64,000 bases of DNA from Lysobacter sp. FW306-1B-D06B (GCF_038446665.1 NZ_CP151802.1:3472001-3536000), one strand, 5' to 3'; positions 9,365-18,099 are shown, numbered from the stretch's first letter. Numbers and translations: made by a program. The notes: generated by a model from the sequence alone, not told the origin.

Positions 9365-11089
9365 TCAGAACGACCAGCCCAGGCTGAAACCGGTCGTGGT
9401 GTACGCGGTCGGAAAGCCATTGGGTTTGTCGATGGGCGCGCCCACGAACACATCCCAATAGCCGCCTTTCCAACCACCGCGCAGGCCGACCACGGCGCCG
9501 GCCAGGTGATCGCCCAGCTGCCACGCCGTGGCGGGACCGCCGACATGGCCGTAGTCGGCACCCACGTACAGTTCCTGGCCGCCACCGAGCGTCAGACCCA
9601 GGTCGTTGCGCACGAGCCAGCCGCGCTCACCGGTGAGCGAAACTTCTCCGTCGAAGCCCCGTACCGTGTAGCGCCCGCCAATCGCGAAGCGGTCCTGCGG
9701 CGTCAGCGGCGTGCGGTTCCACTGTGCGCGCCAGCTGCCGGTGTAGCGCAGGGCCTGGTTTCCGATCTGGAAGGGCATATTGAGCTGCGCGTCGGCGGTG
9801 ATGACCTTCATGCGCGAGGTGCCTTCGTCGAACAGCTCCTCCGGTGCTTGCAGGGAACCGAACGCGCCGGTGCCGTGCCGAAGGGCCGCATTGGCGTCGA
9901 GCGTGGCCTTGCCGATGAACTGGCGCCAGGTAAATCCGGCTTCCCAACCGCCCGCGCGACGGCGTTGCACTTCGATCTCGGTGTCATCGATGTACGTTTT
10001 CGAATCGCGCGCCCAGGCACGGGTGTATGCGCCGAACTTGCTCGTGGCATCGCGATAGAGCAGTCGCGACAGACGCACATCGGCGTTGCCGCTGCTGCCG
10101 CTGTAGACATAGGTCTGCGAGTGCCCCGCCACGGTCTGGCGGTAGTCGTAGGCACTGGCGTTGGCCCCGATGAGCCAGTACCCGTAAGGCAGGTCGTAGT
10201 GCGCTGCCCAGCTTTCCGTGCCCTTGCGGTTGCCGTTCAACACGCCATGACCCACGTTCACGTAGAACAGATCGTTGGCGTGCAGGGCGTGATCCACCGA
10301 CAGTGTCGCGCCGGCCTGCACCTTGCCCGTCGACGCGCTACCCGAGTCGTCCAGCGACAACCCCAGACGCACTTGGCGTTGCTGCGCCCAGGTGATGACC
10401 AGGTCGCTCTGTCCAGGCTGCGCATCGGCTCCGTCCGCCGGCACGATCTGGATGTCGGCCTGCGCGGTCGGCACACGTTTGAAGTTCTCGATCCCCTGCT
10501 CTATGTCGCGCAAATTCAGCAGATCGCCCGGCTTGGCCGGGATGGCATTCCACAGCGTTGCGTCCGGACTCATGCCGTCGGCGAAGCGGATCGCGCGGAT
10601 GCGTCCAGGCACGATCGTGAACGTGAGCGTCTGGGTGTCCTTCAACTCCTGCGGAGCAGCCAGAACACGCGTGGTGACGAACCCCTTGGCGATGATCGCG
10701 TTCTGCACGCGCTTCATCACCACGTTAATGGCGCCCGTACCCAGGCAGCGGCCGGTGGCCGGGTCGTCTTTCGGGTCGGCCGCTTTCAACGCCCAACGGA
10801 ATAGCTCGGCACCTTCGCCGTCGAGGCGAATGCTTTCAATACGGAAGCACGGCGACTCGTCGACCGGCAACCGCTCCAGGGCGGCGGCCGGCTCCTGCAA
10901 GCGCACATCGGGTGCCCGCTCCTGCTGCTCGCGCAGGGCGCGCTCGCGCTCCTGCTGCCGCAACAGCTCCTGACTGTCAGGCGAAACCTGCGCCATCACC
11001 AGCGACAGCGGCGCCAGCCACCCACCGAGCGTTCCCATCCACTGCATGCGGCGATTGCGGCCGCGGGACTTGCCACCACGTACTTTCAT
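9365..11089 (-). CDS. TpsB outer-membrane transporter (ShlB/FhaC/CdiB family)
   Basis: This 574-residue protein has the layout of two-partner-secretion transporters. An N-terminal export signal is followed by a charged Gln/Arg-rich helix (about residues 40-75), POTRA-type domains (about 80-260, including ESPCFRIESIRL and the TLTFTIVPGRI strand), and a C-terminal 16-strand beta-barrel ending in Phe (FSLGWSF), the usual terminal signal for barrel assembly. It should sit in the outer membrane and pass the downstream giant exoprotein to the cell surface. It lies 66 bp upstream of that gene on the same strand, so the two are probably one operon. The start could be ATG 11089 or the internal ATG at 11047, which would give a shorter signal peptide. 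The family is clear; the substrate is assigned from adjacency. Confidence 0.93.
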   Translation of the reverse strand: MKVRGGKSRGRNRRMQWMGTLGGWLAPLSLVMAQVSPDSQELLRQQERERALREQQERAPDVRLQEPAAALERLPVDESPCFRIESIRLDGEGAELFRWALKAADPKDDPATGRCLGTGAINVVMKRVQNAIIAKGFVTTRVLAAPQELKDTQTLTFTIVPGRIRAIRFADGMSPDATLWNAIPAKPGDLLNLRDIEQGIENFKRVPTAQADIQIVPADGADAQPGQSDLVITWAQQRQVRLGLSLDDSGSASTGKVQAGATLSVDHALHANDLFYVNVGHGVLNGNRKGTESWAAHYDLPYGYWLIGANASAYDYRQTVAGHSQTYVYSGSSGNADVRLSRLLYRDATSKFGAYTRAWARDSKTYIDDTEIEVQRRRAGGWEAGFTWRQFIGKATLDANAALRHGTGAFGSLQAPEELFDEGTSRMKVITADAQLNMPFQIGNQALRYTGSWRAQWNRTPLTPQDRFAIGGRYTVRGFDGEVSLTGERGWLVRNDLGLTLGGGQELYVGADYGHVGGPATAWQLGDHLAGAVVGLRGGWKGGYWDVFVGAPIDKPNGFPTAYTTTGFSLGWSF

Positions 11090-11712
11090 ACTTCCCTGTT
11101 CCAGCTATTCGAACGCTCCGACGCCTGCAAGACGCCGAAGCCGATACGGTGAGCGCCCTGTCGATCACGACGGAGGAATAGGCGCACAGCTCCTCCCACA
11201 GTCAGGCTAAGGACCGACCGCAGAGGCGGAAATACAATTGATCGGAAAAAAACCGGTACGCGGTTCTTTATGTATTCCAGACTAGCGCTCCGTTGCGGAG
11301 CCCGATATCAGATAAATCTCAAAGTTCACTGGAAACTTCACTCAGTCGGGCTCAACCAGCCGACCGTTGTCTCACGTCGGTTCGTGTGCGCCGAGACGAC
11401 TGGTAGTACGCACATTGCTGCGCACACATTGTCGCGCATTGCCTTGACGCGCCGCCGTCGGGGTTCTATGCGCAGGCGCGAAGGAATTTCCCGACACCCG
11501 AACGCAACGAAAGCCTTCCATCGAACGAACTGCCCCCAAGAAGTTGGGCAGCTAGACGACGACTGACTGCAGCCCTTCTTCGGCCGGCGCCGCGCCAGGC
11601 GTGCCGCCCGCACCCGGCGAACCATCCCGTGCCTTCGTCTCCGGTCGGGATTTCGTGACGGAGGCTCGCCAGCAAGTGCAGCTCGGCGAAGTTGCATGCT
11701 CGCCGGCACGGC
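11090..11712. other. Intergenic region without a supported gene
   Basis: About 620 bp between the transporter gene and the ATPase gene. Base composition is mixed and locally AT-rich (around 11225-11300). Short open frames exist on both strands, but none has a recognisable product, a convincing ribosome site or consistent codon bias. The region may hold the transporter promoter, though I found no clear -35/-10 pair. It may also be an insertion scar. Confidence 0.5.
11246..11265 (-). terminator. Possible weak intrinsic terminator
   Basis: Read on the minus strand, a 5-bp stem AACCG/CGGTT with a CGTAC loop is followed at once by a run of T. It would end transcripts coming from the SMC-like ATPase gene before the transporter gene. 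The stem is short, so this is tentative. Confidence 0.3.
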
Positions 11713-13410
11713 TCAATTTTGGGTAGCCTCTCGAAGAGCCTGCCAAGTCCGGATCAAGGCCGACGTATCATCGTACTCACTCGCAGAAAGCAGCGAATAC
11801 TTCTGATCAAGAACCAATGGTTCACGGCCGAAGTCAACGCCAGCATCATCCACGAGCAATAGAATTAGCTGAGAGTCCGAGGGGCGCTCGTCCCGAATGA
11901 ACTCAAGCAACTTAACGTGATTGATGTCATCCTGATCCTGTTGTTTGGGCGAGTCAAAAACGATCGGACACCTCACAGCATCCTCAGCTTCCCATACCAA
12001 ACGCAGGATGGCGTAGACATAAGCGAGGATTGCCCTAGGACGATCACTTCCTGTCTCATGCAGCTTCGCCGTGAGGGACTCAAGGAACTGATCCGGGAAC
12101 GACACGCTCAACCCTTGGGCAAAGCCCTTTAGCAACCGGGCGTAGGTGTCGACGACTTCCTTTTTCCGCCCAGTAGAACGCGCGTTTCGCAGCCGCTCTC
12201 CCGCCTGTTTGATCTGATAGTCCAAGTCGGCTATCACTCGAACCAAACTGGCAACTTGCTCATCCAACTCCGAAGAGAACTTCTTCTGCCCTGCCCGTTC
12301 GAGAAGCCTGGCGAATGTGACCTGTCCTTTACGCCGGGTCAGCAATTCATTGAACTTCTGCTCGTCTTCCGTGGCATCTTTCAAGCGTTGCCGGCTGATA
12401 GCGATCTGTCCTGAAACATCGGCGAGGCTGTTCATAACCTCGACTAGCACATCATCTGCTCGCCCTTCGTCTTGCGCCAGTGCAAACCTCTGTGCGAAGG
12501 AGTTCTCGTGGAGCTGGCCGCATGTCGGGCACTCCAATTCATCGTCCTCGTGCTTCACCGCAAACATGTAGTCGGCATGAAGCTCCTTGCGCACCCTATC
12601 CAGAATCTCCCTCTGTGCTTCAAGCTCGAGTCGGCGCTGTGTCAACTTCGACAGCTTGGCACGCTCGACTTCCCGCACTTCGACTAGGCCCTGTAGCAAG
12701 CCAACGACCCTCTCAATCTCCTCCGCAAAGACCGCAGGATCAAGTTCCATATCAATGTCTTGAAGGGCCGTTTCTTGGGCGCGCTTCTGCAGGGACTTCA
12801 GGCCCTCTAGTTGCTTAGCTGGCTCAACGCGAGCAGCCGTTGCTTCCGCCTGAGCCTCCATAGCCTCGAAATACTCAGCGCCGGTCACTCCGACATGGAA
12901 ATTTACGACGTCCTCTCGCCAGCGGGCGAACTGTTCCAAACGCGCAAAAGACGTCCACGGCTGATTCCAGCCCGCATCTTGGTCTACATAGAAGGGAATG
13001 AAGAGGAACGCCGGGGGCGGCACCACCACCTTGTCAGAGCGATTCTTCAGCCTCAACTTCGCCCCCAAGAGACTGTATAGGGCTGGGGCTAGACCGTCCG
13101 AGACACTGGCGTAGCAGCCCACGATCGTGTCCGCACGGATCAAGGTGAAGGTCTTACCTTCCCTTAGAAGCACGTAAGGTTCCGCGTCTACGGTAAACTC
13201 CAACGCGGAGATCACGCTCGCGTTCTTCCAATCGGGATGAACCTCGGCAGCCTCAGCGCCGAGGGTGCCATATATGGATTTGGCAAGCGATGACTTGCCT
13301 ACGTCATTTAGGCCCTTGATCACCGTCACGTCGGGATGGAACTCGACTGACCTTGCCTTTCGTTCCCGATGGGATACGAGATGAAGCCTTTGAAAGACTA
13401 AGTTTTTCAT
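11713..13410 (-). CDS. SMC/Rad50-like ATPase, Lamassu LmuB-like defence protein
   Basis: This 565-residue protein has the architecture of a small SMC/Rad50-type ATPase. A P-loop GLNDVGKSS (residues 33-41) comes first, then two coiled-coil arms (about 180-280 and 310-410) separated by a CPTCG motif (294-298) resembling half of a zinc hook. Near residue 490 there is a Walker-B-like segment (CPIVFDSPKQQ). It lies 38 bp downstream of a DUF4297-type nuclease gene on the same strand, with an AAGGA ribosome site. This pairing is the original two-gene composition described for Lamassu (LmuA with LmuB), where the SMC-like subunit senses phage DNA and controls the nuclease. By hand count, 11881-11940 has 31/60 G+C, well below neighbouring core genes. 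The same architecture also occurs in related ABC-ATPase three-component systems; no third gene is seen here. Confidence 0.82.
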   Translation of the reverse strand: MKNLVFQRLHLVSHRERKARSVEFHPDVTVIKGLNDVGKSSLAKSIYGTLGAEAAEVHPDWKNASVISALEFTVDAEPYVLLREGKTFTLIRADTIVGCYASVSDGLAPALYSLLGAKLRLKNRSDKVVVPPPAFLFIPFYVDQDAGWNQPWTSFARLEQFARWREDVVNFHVGVTGAEYFEAMEAQAEATAARVEPAKQLEGLKSLQKRAQETALQDIDMELDPAVFAEEIERVVGLLQGLVEVREVERAKLSKLTQRRLELEAQREILDRVRKELHADYMFAVKHEDDELECPTCGQLHENSFAQRFALAQDEGRADDVLVEVMNSLADVSGQIAISRQRLKDATEDEQKFNELLTRRKGQVTFARLLERAGQKKFSSELDEQVASLVRVIADLDYQIKQAGERLRNARSTGRKKEVVDTYARLLKGFAQGLSVSFPDQFLESLTAKLHETGSDRPRAILAYVYAILRLVWEAEDAVRCPIVFDSPKQQDQDDINHVKLLEFIRDERPSDSQLILLLVDDAGVDFGREPLVLDQKYSLLSASEYDDTSALIRTWQALREATQN

Positions 13411-13448
13411 GCGTCCTGGTCCTTAGACTGCGCACCAGCATCCGAAAG

Positions 13449-14567
13449 TTAATGGGGGTGGGTTTCATAGAAGGCCATCATCACAACGATGAGTTCCTGC
13501 TCGGCAGACATGCCGGAGGCGCCATAGCTTGGGTCTTTATGTGCGATTTCTACCGCAGCTTCGGCGAATGCAAGCAGAGTTTGATCTTCAGACATCGCGC
13601 GCTCACTGGCTGCGACGAGAAGTCGTCGGTCTCGGCGGAAAGCCGCATCGAGGGGACTCTGCATCCTTGAGAAATAACCCGGATAAGCGTCTTTGAGCTT
13701 TCGCCTTGCGAGAAGGGAAACGCCATCCGAGTGAAGCTCAGCTTGGATATGAGTCCAAGCGGCAGCGGCTGGTGCAACGGAACGAGCACTGGCAAGCATG
13801 GCGTCGAACGCCTCCCTATCGATGCCTTTCGCCTTGCACACGTCAGAGATGCGGCCGATGGGCCTTGGGGCGACGGTTCTTCGCCGCAATTCATCGAACA
13901 ATGTCCGATAGAACGTTTTTGGTTGAATGTGCGCGTTAGGCGCATGCTCTTCCAGGAAGTTTGCCACCAGGCCAACGGTGGTTTCGTTGTGCTTGGTCAG
14001 GTGAATCTGAGCAACTGAAACCGTCAGCTGATCCTGCAAAGCAACACTGAAATCGTGTCCCAACTCATCAGCTAAGCAACCCTTGAGGGTTGCCCACTCA
14101 CTCGAACTCAACGCCTCGAAGAGGCGCTGTCCAGAAGAACACGCCGCTTTTGCAGTATCTAGCCCCTTGAAGCTGAAACCGCTGCCCTCGTTGGTGACGA
14201 ATTGAAACGTCACCTTTTGATCCGTCAGTTCCGCCGCCTTAGCGCAAAGTCGGCCCAAGATGGAGGGCAGGGAACTCCCGGCCTTACCCTGCTTGCGGTT
14301 CGTTAATTTCTTCAAAGTCCAAGCGCCGCCGGCGTTGGTCTTAATCTGATAGAACGCGGCCATCTTGGGCTGTTCGGAGCAGTCAAGGACAGCAATGTCC
14401 TCGTGAAGCTCGCAAAGCAGCACGTAGTTGCCATCCCCCTGATGGAGGCTTAGAAGGCGTGCGAGCGCCCAATTCTTCTGATAGTCGAATCGATCGGCCG
14501 AGATCGCGCCGCCCTCCTCTGCTAACGGAGCAGCAGACATGAAGTCAGCAATGACGTTGGAACTCAT
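13449..14567 (-). CDS. DUF4297/Cap4-like nuclease, Lamassu LmuA-like effector
   Basis: The 372-residue protein begins with a DUF4297-type restriction-endonuclease fold. RFDYQKNWALARLL (residues 26-39) is followed by CELHEDIAVLD (52-62) and FYQIKT (72-77), which fit the acidic and Q-x-K positions of a PD-(D/E)XK nuclease. Residues beyond about 200 form an unassigned helical C-terminal part. It is the first gene of a two-gene unit with the SMC-like ATPase, and is expected to cleave DNA when activated by phage infection. ATG 14567 is preferred over the upstream GTG at 14603. The ATG has an AGGGGCAGGGA ribosome site, while the GTG would sit only about 3 nt after the predicted transcription start. 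G+C is 29/60 in 13441-13500 by hand count, which suggests horizontal acquisition. Confidence 0.8.
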   Translation of the reverse strand: MSSNVIADFMSAAPLAEEGGAISADRFDYQKNWALARLLSLHQGDGNYVLLCELHEDIAVLDCSEQPKMAAFYQIKTNAGGAWTLKKLTNRKQGKAGSSLPSILGRLCAKAAELTDQKVTFQFVTNEGSGFSFKGLDTAKAACSSGQRLFEALSSSEWATLKGCLADELGHDFSVALQDQLTVSVAQIHLTKHNETTVGLVANFLEEHAPNAHIQPKTFYRTLFDELRRRTVAPRPIGRISDVCKAKGIDREAFDAMLASARSVAPAAAAWTHIQAELHSDGVSLLARRKLKDAYPGYFSRMQSPLDAAFRRDRRLLVAASERAMSEDQTLLAFAEAAVEIAHKDPSYGASGMSAEQELIVVMMAFYETHPH

Positions 14568-14612
14568 TCCCTGCCCCTTGCGCCGGAACTCCTTAGCCGG
14601 CACCCTGATCGG

Positions 14613-14641
14613 ATTAGAGGCAACTCGCTGATTTAAGTCAA
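14613..14641 (-). promoter_or_regulatory. sigma70 promoter of the nuclease-ATPase defence unit
   Basis: On the minus strand a TTGACT -35 (14641-14636) and a TCTAAT -10 (14618-14613) are separated by exactly 17 nt. Each hexamer matches consensus at five of six positions. Transcription would start near 14606, about 39 nt before the preferred ATG of the nuclease gene. Confidence 0.65.
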
Positions 14642-15189
14642 CAATCTTGCCTGTTCGCAGACGCCCGTTCCGAATGCGGCACCATAGCGCCCGCGGAGCA
14701 CTCGTCTCCGCCCTCCATGTTTGGGCCCGCTAACAAGCGAAGCGCGGCGATGCAATGGCCAACTGGCCGCGCTAAAGGCCAGGAACGGACATGACTTCAA
14801 TGCGCCTCGCTTCGATTCGAGTGCCTCAAGCCCGCCAGCACTAAGCCGCTAAACCGGGTCTCCGTCTGAGAGACGGGGGGCCACCCGGCCTGCCCAGCGC
14901 GTGAGCGCAAATCGGCAATAGGCGGGGCACCATAGTCGTGCCCGGCGCACAAACTATGGCCTGCTGACCGACCGGCACCGGCAATGCCCGGCGTCATCTG
15001 CTCCATCTGCTCCAACGGTTTCGCGGTCGCCGGCCAGTCCAGAGCGCCGTCGCGCCCGCTGCGGGCTCTGCGTGCTGCGTCCTGTACTGGAACTTTCATC
15101 CTGAGACGTTGCACTTGCGGGCGACCTGCCGGATACGGCGTCCCTGCACTAGGAACGCAAAGAGGCCCCTTTCGCAAGGAGCCCCTCCT

Positions 15190-15208
15190 GTCGTACTTTT
15201 GTCGTACT
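15190..15208. repeat. Tandem GTCGTACT pair, possible integrase arm sites
   Basis: GTCGTACT occurs at 15190-15197 and 15201-15208, an 11-nt period with a TTT spacer. Short direct repeats of this kind beside a tRNA-derived core are typical of arm-type binding sites of tyrosine integrases. The functional reading is inference. Confidence 0.45.
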
Positions 15209-15252
15209 GCTCCCGGATATGCCGGAATTCCCAACCTAACCCGTTGATTAGA

Positions 15253-15280
15253 TGGTGGCGGTACAGGGTTCGAACCTGCG
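15253..15280 (-). other. tRNA 3'-end-like fragment (attachment-site remnant)
   Basis: On the minus strand CGCAGGTTCGAACCCTG is followed by TACCGCCACCA. This has a T-arm with a 7-nt TTCGAAC loop, the 3' acceptor strand and a CCA end. No matching 5' acceptor (GGCGGTA) or anticodon arm can be found within 100 nt, so it is a fragment and not a working tRNA. Such 3' ends are copied when elements integrate into tRNA genes. Confidence 0.45.
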
Positions 15281-15384
15281 CTCCCCTACCATGTCACGGC
15301 GAGGGTGCTTATTCGCCTCGCCGCCGAAGGGAGGCAGTCTCAGAGGGTGTGGAGGACGTACGAAATCCTGTTTGAAACACGCTA

Positions 15385-15405
15385 GGGGCAACTTTGGGGG
15401 CAACT
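15385..15405. repeat. Tandem GGGGCAACT pair, possible integrase arm sites
   Basis: GGGGCAACT occurs at 15385-15393 and 15397-15405 (12-nt period). Its layout resembles the GTCGTACT pair 190 bp away but the sequence is different, which would fit remnants of two different integrative elements. Confidence 0.4.
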
Positions 15406-15553
15406 CGAAAGCCGAATTGACAGGAAATCTAGTAGTTCTATAGGCTTACAGCCGGCCTTCGGTAGCCCTCCGCTCCACCACTTCATACCAGCCAGAACAG
15501 CGCGTTACGCCTCCGGCGTGATGCGCTGTTTTGCTTTGGGGCGGTGACAGCGG

Positions 15554-15829
15554 TTATCGGTCATCAGGCTTGGTCCATCCGAAGCCGGCCGGCGGCGGCG
15601 AGTCGGAGGCGTCACGATCGTGTCGCCCGAAGGACGAACTCTCGATAGCGCGGGACACCAAGGCGCGCACCTGTTCGCAAACATGCACATGCTTTGCGGC
15701 AAAGTCGAATCGCCAGGACCGCATTCGAGGTTCCTCATCGAACCGTCCCTCGGCATGCCGCGCGTGCAACCCCTGCGCGAAATCCCGCGCATCCTGCGTG
15801 CAGACACCGCGCAATCGGACGACGAACAC
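15554..15829 (-). CDS. Small hypothetical protein, uncertain
   Basis: A 91-codon frame with fairly GC-rich third positions starts at GTG (residues begin MFVVRLRGVC). I do not recognise a family, and the GTG has no clear ribosome site. The upstream frame continues without ATG. It could be a remnant of a longer gene in the scarred region, or chance. It is listed because nothing else occupies this stretch. Confidence 0.2.
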   Translation of the reverse strand: MFVVRLRGVCTQDARDFAQGLHARHAEGRFDEEPRMRSWRFDFAAKHVHVCEQVRALVSRAIESSSFGRHDRDASDSPPPAGFGWTKPDDR

Positions 15830-16035
15830 ATGAACACGTGTCAGGTCGATCGAACAAGGTAAGCCTCCCTGCCCGGCGTGCGCGCCTGACGCAATGCCGC
15901 GCGCCTGCGCTGAACAGACTCGCCGATGGCCGTGCCCATGCGGCGGGCGCGTTCGCCCTGTCGGGGGCGGCGCTTGACGGTCGTACTCCAGTCGCGCCGT
16001 TTCCGCTCTTCGATCACGAAAAGGAAGCAGCGACC

Positions 16036-17511
16036 ATGTCCAAGACCACCGCGCAATTGCGCCGCCTCTGGCATGAATTCGAATGCGGGGAGGACGCGAT
16101 GGTCCTCATCCCGTTCGGACCGGACAAGATCCGGGTGGCGCCACCGACGACGGAAGCATTCGAGGCACTCGCCGCGGTGCTGCATCACCACGGCTACGAA
16201 ATCCGCACGCAGGACACCGACAGCTACAACTGCCGCACCATCACGGGCGGCGCCGGCAAGAGCCTGCATTCCTATGGCATCGCCGTGGATGTGAACTGGC
16301 AGACCAATCCGTTCAAGGATCACCAGGGCACGCGGCAGGTGCGGTTCTCGCAAGAGGACACGCAGGCCCTGCGCGCGCGCGACGTGCGTTTCGGCCGCGC
16401 CGACACCGACATGACGGCGGCGATGATCGACGACGTGCGCAAGATCCGCACGCGCGCCGGTATCCCGGTGTTCGAATGGGGCGGCAGCTGGGGGGGCCAC
16501 AAGGACTGCATGCATTTCGAACTGGATGTCTCGCCGGAAGAACTTGCGGCGGGGCTGGACCGTGAGTCGATCGTGGGACTGGCGGCCTATCTGGCCACGC
16601 TGGAAGGCCACGCTCCGGAACCATCGACGCTCACGGTCATGCCCACGGTGTCGCCGCTGTCGACATCCACCGAGCGCTTCGAAGTGATCGCACGCGACGG
16701 ACTGCGCCTTCGCACGGGGCCTTCGACCGGCCACGACATCAAGCGCGTCCTGCCCGCCGGCACGCAGTTGTTCGTCATGAATCGAAGCGAAGGCTGGGCG
16801 CTGGTCGACCTGCTCGGCGATGGTCTGGCCGACGGCTTCGTGAGCGCGGCCTTCCTGCGCGCGCTAGACGGCGCTTCGCCTGTCGCGATCGCCGCCGCGC
16901 CTGCAATCGTGCCCGTGGAAACCGGACGCGCGGACATCACAGGCAACGTGACCGCCGAGCTGGTCGCACGCATGTTCCCCAGCACGCCCAAGGCGAACAT
17001 CGTCACGCACCTGCCCGACGTGCTCGCAGGACTGCATGCCGGTGGACTGGGCGACCGGGACATGGTGCTGATGGCGCTGGCCACCATCCGCGCGGAAACC
17101 GAAGGCTTCCGCCCGATCTCCGAAGGCCGCAGCGGTTTCAACACGCGCACGCATCCCTTCGATCTGTACGACCCGGGCACACGGGTGGGCAGCAATCTGG
17201 GCAACACCGAACCCGGTGACGGAGCGCGGTTCAAGGGCCGCGGATTCGTGCAACTGACGGGACGCGACAACTATCGCCGCATCGGCGGACAGATCGGTAC
17301 GGATCTCATCGGCAATCCGGAACTGGCCAACGACAGCCGAGTGGCGGGCCGGATCCTCGCGCAGTTCCTGCGCAACTGCCAACCCCGCCTGCGCGCCGCG
17401 CTCGCCGCGAACGATCTGGTCAAGGCGCGACGCTGCGTCAACGGAGGCACGCACGGCATGTCGCGGTTCCGCGATGCGTGGGAGCGGGGTGAGGCAGCGA
17501 TTCCCGGCTGA
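16036..17511 (+). CDS. Peptidoglycan hydrolase: M15 endopeptidase + SH3b + GH19 lysozyme/chitinase
   Basis: This 491-residue protein joins two cell-wall lytic domains. Residues 1-170 match the M15 peptidase_M15_4/CwlK type, with H78 and D85 in HSYGIAVDVN and the second metal site in DCMHFEL (D157, H160); CwlK-type enzymes cleave L-Ala-D-Glu. Residues about 215-275 are an SH3b domain (DGLRLRTGPSTGHDI). Residues about 300-490 are a GH19 muramidase/chitinase-like domain (IRAETEGFRPISE, then FKGRGFVQLTGRDNY). No signal peptide is seen at ATG 16036, which has an AAGGA ribosome site, so export would be by lysis or another route, as for phage endolysins. The frame is open further upstream, but those residues look non-coding. 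It could be a prophage-derived lysin or a predation enzyme. Confidence 0.85.
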   Translation: MSKTTAQLRRLWHEFECGEDAMVLIPFGPDKIRVAPPTTEAFEALAAVLHHHGYEIRTQDTDSYNCRTITGGAGKSLHSYGIAVDVNWQTNPFKDHQGTRQVRFSQEDTQALRARDVRFGRADTDMTAAMIDDVRKIRTRAGIPVFEWGGSWGGHKDCMHFELDVSPEELAAGLDRESIVGLAAYLATLEGHAPEPSTLTVMPTVSPLSTSTERFEVIARDGLRLRTGPSTGHDIKRVLPAGTQLFVMNRSEGWALVDLLGDGLADGFVSAAFLRALDGASPVAIAAAPAIVPVETGRADITGNVTAELVARMFPSTPKANIVTHLPDVLAGLHAGGLGDRDMVLMALATIRAETEGFRPISEGRSGFNTRTHPFDLYDPGTRVGSNLGNTEPGDGARFKGRGFVQLTGRDNYRRIGGQIGTDLIGNPELANDSRVAGRILAQFLRNCQPRLRAALAANDLVKARRCVNGGTHGMSRFRDAWERGEAAIPG

Positions 17512-17512
17512 G

Positions 17513-17974
17513 TCAGCCTGCCTTCTTGCCGCGGAATTCCGCCACGACTTCCTGCGGCGTCGGGTTGGCCTTGGCCCTGCCGTTGACGTAGACGATCGGC
17601 ACCGGGCCGTTCATCACCGACATGACGCGCGTGGCCTCTTCCTGCGAGGTGATGCTGTTGAAGCTGGCGCTGTCGGTTCGCGAATAGGCAACGCCATGCT
17701 TCGACAGGTGCCGCACGAGTTCGTCCGTGCGCCGTGCGGCGTCGGAGGTGCAATGCTTCGGCGCGAACACCACGACGCCGCGCGACGGGACACCATCGGG
17801 CAGCGGCATCGATTTGAAGCCGCGCGCGCTGTCGCCTTCGGCCTTGCCGCCGGAGCCGACGTGTTCGCTCACCCATGCCTTCGGATCGACGCGTCCGGTC
17901 GATACGTACGTCTTCCAGACCCCCACGCCGGCGACGAGCAGCAGTGCGCCCGCGCAGACCTTCAATGCGTTCAT
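17513..17974 (-). CDS. Membrane-anchored thioredoxin-fold protein
   Basis: The 153-residue protein starts MNALKVCAGALLL, one hydrophobic N-terminal anchor (about residues 5-20). The C-terminal half resembles a glutaredoxin/thioredoxin fold: a GVVVFAPKHC strand with a single cysteine in place of CxxC, then VPIVYVNGRA with the cis-Pro position and a closing helix PTPQEVVAEFR. With only one active-site cysteine it might act in glutathione-type chemistry or have lost redox activity. ATG 17974 is chosen for its AAGGGGAAGG ribosome site; the frame also extends to 18037. It converges with the hydrolase gene, 1 bp from its stop. Confidence 0.6.
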   Translation of the reverse strand: MNALKVCAGALLLVAGVGVWKTYVSTGRVDPKAWVSEHVGSGGKAEGDSARGFKSMPLPDGVPSRGVVVFAPKHCTSDAARRTDELVRHLSKHGVAYSRTDSASFNSITSQEEATRVMSVMNGPVPIVYVNGRAKANPTPQEVVAEFRGKKAG

Positions 17975-18099
17975 TGCCTTCCCCTTTGCGATGACGCGGC
18001 GAGCCGCCTGGCTGCCGTCCTTCCCTGTGCGGCGCACCGCGGCACCGCGCCTCGGCAGAAGCCTCGCACACTCGGCGATGGGCCGGCTACCATCGGCCG

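Larger units (their letters stand above)
14642..16035. other. Gene-poor junction region
   Basis: About 1.4 kb between the defence unit and the peptidoglycan hydrolase gene. It contains a tRNA 3'-end-like fragment, two tandem repeat pairs (listed separately) and a perfect hairpin CCGTCT-GAG-AGACGG near 14862-14876. Open frames here (for example 14797-15234 minus) have no recognisable product. No intact integrase or transposase is visible. The best reading is a scarred integration site. Confidence 0.5.

Noticed and set aside
11338..11709. Overlapping short minus-strand frames after the ATPase gene
   Set aside because: None has a ribosome site, family match or consistent codon bias; several frames overlap one another.
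14862..14876. Perfect small hairpin CCGTCT-GAG-AGACGG as a terminator
   Set aside because: No T-run follows on either strand, and no supported gene ends next to it.
14797..15234. 145-codon minus-strand frame in the gene-poor region
   Set aside because: No recognisable family, odd composition, and it overlaps the repeat features. It was left as part of the junction region.
15286..15330. Possible full tRNA continuing the CCA-ending fragment
   Set aside because: A 73-nt candidate starting GGCGGCG pairs only partly with the acceptor strand and lacks D- and anticodon-arm features.
15841..16734. 297-codon minus-strand frame opposite the M15-SH3-GH19 gene
   Set aside because: The plus frame has three clear domains and catalytic motifs; the minus frame is a shadow.
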